Of a stretch of DNA of 8,733 nucleotides, positions 6,428-8,733 are shown in pieces (the stretch's first letter is position 1; each line of letters begins with the position of its first letter). The DNA comes from Legionellales bacterium UBA4722 (GTDB lineage: Bacteria > Pseudomonadota > Gammaproteobacteria > DSM-16500). Made by a program: the position numbers and the translations under genes. The DNA is taken from positions 1-8,733 of the forward strand of contig DHJK01000150.1 in assembly GCA_002404295.1 (NCBI GenBank), in the 5' to 3' direction. The notes below the pieces were generated by a model, which did not search any database, was not told the origin of the DNA, and saw only the letters and a list, made by a program, of their open reading frames with translations.

Positions 6428-6785
6428 AATTGCGACTGAAAACGAAAGTAGGAATGCTTTATTCTTTGAAGATGAGCTAGATAAGCTTGATCTCTGGGCA
6501 GAAGATCAACGCACTTCACTCCGCGTCAATATTAGAGACCTTGAAATTGAAATTAAAGAAACAAAGAAAATGGCGCGGCTAGCGGGAAATCTTCCAGAAA
6601 AAATTAAATTAGAAAAACATAGAAGAATGCTGGAATCTAAGCGAGATGATTTATGGCGACAGTATGATACAGAAGCTAAACGTATCGAGCTAAAAAAAGA
6701 TGAATTGATAGACAATATTGAGGCTCAGTTGCAAGCAAAAGCTGCGCAAAAAACATTATTTAAAATTAAGTGGAAAATTATCTAG
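6402..6785 (+). CDS. C-terminal coiled-coil segment of the SNF2 helicase, out of frame
   Basis: This 127-codon frame overlaps the helicase end by 26 bases and has no ribosome binding site before its first ATG, so it is unlikely to be an independent gene. Its first six codons read the helicase sequence out of frame. From ISEIATENESRNALFFEDE onward it looks like the helicase C-terminus: a highly charged coiled coil (about 20-110) closing with LFKIKWKII. The ending resembles the 'LF.I.W.(I/L/V)' terminus I recall from full-length SNF2-type helicases of this kind. The body shows clean protein-like composition and no stops, so any frameshift is recent, artefactual, or bypassed by slippage at the A8 run. 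Alternatively it is a separately made small subunit. Its stop (6783-6785) sits 7 bases before the mod ATG. Confidence 0.65.
   Translation: MLLIKKISEIATENESRNALFFEDELDKLDLWAEDQRTSLRVNIRDLEIEIKETKKMARLAGNLPEKIKLEKHRRMLESKRDDLWRQYDTEAKRIELKKDELIDNIEAQLQAKAAQKTLFKIKWKII
6413..6420 (+). other. A8 homopolymer at the helicase frame break
   Basis: Eight consecutive A residues, read as AAT AAA AAA AAT ATC TGA in the helicase frame. With one A fewer the reading becomes AAT AAA AAA ATA TCT GAA and enters the coiled-coil frame without a stop. Runs of this length are known sites of RNA polymerase slippage, of replication slippage, and of sequencing miscounts. Confidence 0.7.
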
Positions 6786-6792
6786 GTGAATT

Positions 6793-8658
6793 ATGAACGG
6801 AGAACTTGAAAAATTAGCATTAACGTCAATGAATATCGTTGATGATCGTATTGAAGCAGTAAGAAAAATATTCCCTGAAGCTTTTAAGGAGGGACAAATT
6901 GATTTTAGTATATTGCAGCGTTCATTAGGAAAATGGATTGATCCAGGTAAGGAACGTTTTGGATTAAATTGGCCAGGCAAGGCTGAGTGTATGAAGATTA
7001 TTCAGCAACCTTCAGTTGGTACATTGCTACCTTTGCGAAATGAGTCTGTTAATTTTGATACAACAGGAAATATTATTATTGAAGGTGATAATCTTGAAGC
7101 GCTAAAGCTTTTGCAAAAGAGTTATTACAGTAAAGTGAAAATGATTTTTATTGACCCACCATATAATACAGGCGGTGAATTTATATATCCTGATAATTTT
7201 CATGAGGGTCTTCAAGATTACTTAAAATATTCAGGACAAGTAGACGAAAATGGACTTAAGCATTCCGTCAATACTGAAACCGATGGTCGCTACCACTCTA
7301 AATGGCTAAACATGATGTATCCTCGTTTGTTTCTAGCAAGAAATTTATTGAAAGAAGATGGTGTGATATTTATAAGTATTGATGACCATGAGGTTCACAA
7401 TCTTAGAGCATTAATGAATGAAATATTTGGTGAGGAAAATTTTGTTGCCCAAATAGAGTGGCAAAAACGTTATACCAGGAGTAATAATACTGATGACTTT
7501 ACTTCTGTAATCGATCATATATGCGTTTACCAAAAAAGTGACGAATTTAAAGTAAATCTATTGGCAAGAGATGAGGCTGCTAATGCTAGATTTACAAACA
7601 CTGACAATGATCCGCGTGGGCCATGGAAGGCGGCGTCTTTCTTAAATCCACTTGCGCCTGACAGGCGTCCTAATTTGTGCTACCCCATAACTAATCCTAT
7701 TACAGGGAAAGTAACAAATCCAACAAAGAAAGCTTGGCGTTACGAAAAAAGCGTATTTAAAAAGTTGCAAGATGAAAATAAACTTTATTGGGGTAAAGAG
7801 GGAACACGCGATGTACCTGATATAAAAACATTCCTGTCTGAGGTTAGAGAGGGCATGACTCCAATTAATTTTTGGTCACATCAATATGCTGGGCATACAG
7901 ATACAGCTAATAATGAAATTAAAGATATTTTTGGACAAAAAATATTTGATACGCCGAAGCCGATTCAATTAATAAAAAGAATAATTGAACATGGAACATT
8001 GCAGGATGATTTGATACTTGATTTTTTCGCTGGCTCAGGCTCGACTGGACATGCTGTAATTGAGAAAAACATGGAAGATAATGGAACAAGAAAGTTTATA
8101 CTTGTACAATTACCAGAAAAGACAGAGAATCCAGAGTTTCCCACTATTGCAGAAATCACTCGGGAACGAATTAAGCGCGTTCACAATAAAGTTCATGAGA
8201 ATTCAGGGTTAAATATAACGCCACTAACAGATAGTGGATTTAAAGCGTTTTCTCTATCATCAAGTAATTTTAAGGTTTGGCAAAGCAACTCTGCAAATAT
8301 TGAAAATCTTGGTAGAACGCTACAGTTATTTGTCGAGCATATTATTGAGCATCGCAATTCTGAAGATATCTTGTATGAGTTGCTATTAAAAGTAGGTTAT
8401 CCACTAACTGCGCCCATTGAAAAACTTACTTTTGTGAGTAAAGAAATTTATTCTATCAGCGAAGGCGCATTATTGATTTGCCTAGACCGCAATTTAACTC
8501 TTGAAATTATAGAGGCCATGATAGAGAGATTACCTATAATGATTATCTGTTTAGATGAAGGCTTTAATAGTAATGACCAATTGAAGGTGAATGTTGTTCA
8601 AACCATTAAATCTCATAATCAAAATACTGAAGGTGGTATTGTATTTAAAGTTGTATAG
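6793..8658 (+). CDS. mod: Type III-like adenine-specific DNA methyltransferase (Mod)
   Basis: Complete 621-residue protein with AGGTG 4 bases before its ATG. It should transfer a methyl group from S-adenosylmethionine to N6 of adenine in a specific site. Motif IV DPPYN is at 121-125 and the cofactor motif FAGSGSTGH begins at F412. Catalytic motif before cofactor motif is the beta-class order used by type III Mod subunits. Between them, about 215-375, lies the presumed target-recognition region. The typical EGDNLEALKLL (97-107) and IFISIDDHEVHNLR segments are intact. The C-terminal third (about 470-621, with LLLKVGYPLT and CLDEGFNSNDQLK) matches what I recall of Mod proteins encoded beside Res. 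It lies 7 bases after the coiled-coil frame, in the same operon as the helicase. No missing key residue is seen. Confidence 0.93.
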   Translation: MNGELEKLALTSMNIVDDRIEAVRKIFPEAFKEGQIDFSILQRSLGKWIDPGKERFGLNWPGKAECMKIIQQPSVGTLLPLRNESVNFDTTGNIIIEGDNLEALKLLQKSYYSKVKMIFIDPPYNTGGEFIYPDNFHEGLQDYLKYSGQVDENGLKHSVNTETDGRYHSKWLNMMYPRLFLARNLLKEDGVIFISIDDHEVHNLRALMNEIFGEENFVAQIEWQKRYTRSNNTDDFTSVIDHICVYQKSDEFKVNLLARDEAANARFTNTDNDPRGPWKAASFLNPLAPDRRPNLCYPITNPITGKVTNPTKKAWRYEKSVFKKLQDENKLYWGKEGTRDVPDIKTFLSEVREGMTPINFWSHQYAGHTDTANNEIKDIFGQKIFDTPKPIQLIKRIIEHGTLQDDLILDFFAGSGSTGHAVIEKNMEDNGTRKFILVQLPEKTENPEFPTIAEITRERIKRVHNKVHENSGLNITPLTDSGFKAFSLSSSNFKVWQSNSANIENLGRTLQLFVEHIIEHRNSEDILYELLLKVGYPLTAPIEKLTFVSKEIYSISEGALLICLDRNLTLEIIEAMIERLPIMIICLDEGFNSNDQLKVNVVQTIKSHNQNTEGGIVFKVV

Positions 8659-8671
8659 CAATGAGGTAATT

Positions 8672-8698
8672 ATGATTTATAACATTAATTTAAATTAA
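8672..8698 (+). CDS. Possible eight-codon leader ORF between mod and res
   Basis: ATG to TAA encodes MIYNINLN. It has the best ribosome binding site in this gap (GAGGT, 4 bases before ATG), whereas the following ATGs have none. Its stop lies 3 bases before the in-frame ATG at 8702. It could be a leader peptide whose termination feeds reinitiation at the next gene, or the remnant of a gene start. It could also be chance, given its size. Confidence 0.3.
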   Translation: MIYNINLN

Positions 8699-8713
8699 AC
8701 AATGGTTGGCCAC

Positions 8714-8733
8714 ATGAAACTTAAATTTGATGC
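8714..8733 (+). CDS. res: Start of probable type III restriction subunit (Res), partial
   Basis: Only the first codons, MKLKFDA, fall in the window. From memory, this opening is typical of DEAD/DEAH-helicase restriction subunits encoded directly after this kind of Mod (the BPTD_3080-type Res proteins, which begin 'MKLKFD...Y Q..AI'). An in-frame ATG at 8702 (MVGHMKLKFD) is an alternative start. Neither has a clear ribosome binding site, so translation may depend on coupling to the upstream short frame. The position downstream of mod supports the call, but six codons cannot prove it. Confidence 0.5.

Noticed and set aside
6217..6519. Minus-strand 100-codon frame opposite the helicase C-terminus
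   Set aside because: It is antisense to strongly supported coding DNA, serine/phenylalanine-rich as expected for an antisense shadow, and has no ribosome site.
3908..8658. Complete DISARM or BREX system
   Set aside because: Only the helicase-methylase pairing resembles DISARM. No DrmA, DrmB, DrmC, PglZ, BrxC or BrxL is visible in the window.

Overview
This is an AT-rich bacterial window that looks like a defence or accessory island. Codon use, short Shine-Dalgarno sites and protein families fit a low-GC proteobacterium. A Legionella/Coxiella-like gammaproteobacterium is possible, but no marker gene here fixes the taxonomy. There is no rRNA, tRNA, transposase, integrase or CRISPR array.

Left part (1-2000). 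Two plus-strand genes of unknown function (116-976 and 1090-1548) are separated by a strong imperfect hairpin (996-1030). After them comes a short non-coding stretch with an imperfect direct repeat and a nested inverted repeat (1548-1703). A small minus-strand gene (1726-1996) has a well-placed ribosome binding site and ATG but is out of frame with its body. One extra A in an A6 run explains the break.

Middle (2077-3700). A minus-strand gene encodes a two-domain nuclease-like protein: an N-terminal Cas4/RecB-like PD-(D/E)XK part with an iron-sulphur-type cysteine set, and a C-terminal DUF2779/DEDD-exonuclease-like part. It diverges from the next operon across a control region that holds three GTCTTT hexamers exactly 10 bp apart and a perfect minus-strand TATAAT.

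Right part (3701-8733). A tightly packed plus-strand operon carries a small excisionase/MerR-type helix-turn-helix protein, a SNF2-family helicase split in two by an A8 run, a type III-like (beta-class) adenine DNA methyltransferase (Mod), and the first codons of what looks like the type III restriction subunit Res, cut by the window edge. I infer a type III-like restriction-modification module extended by a helicase plus HTH pair, with the nuclease-like gene as a possible partner. The main points of interest are the two one-base homopolymer frameshifts, the unusual gene complement, the phased repeats, and an eight-codon reading frame between mod and res.
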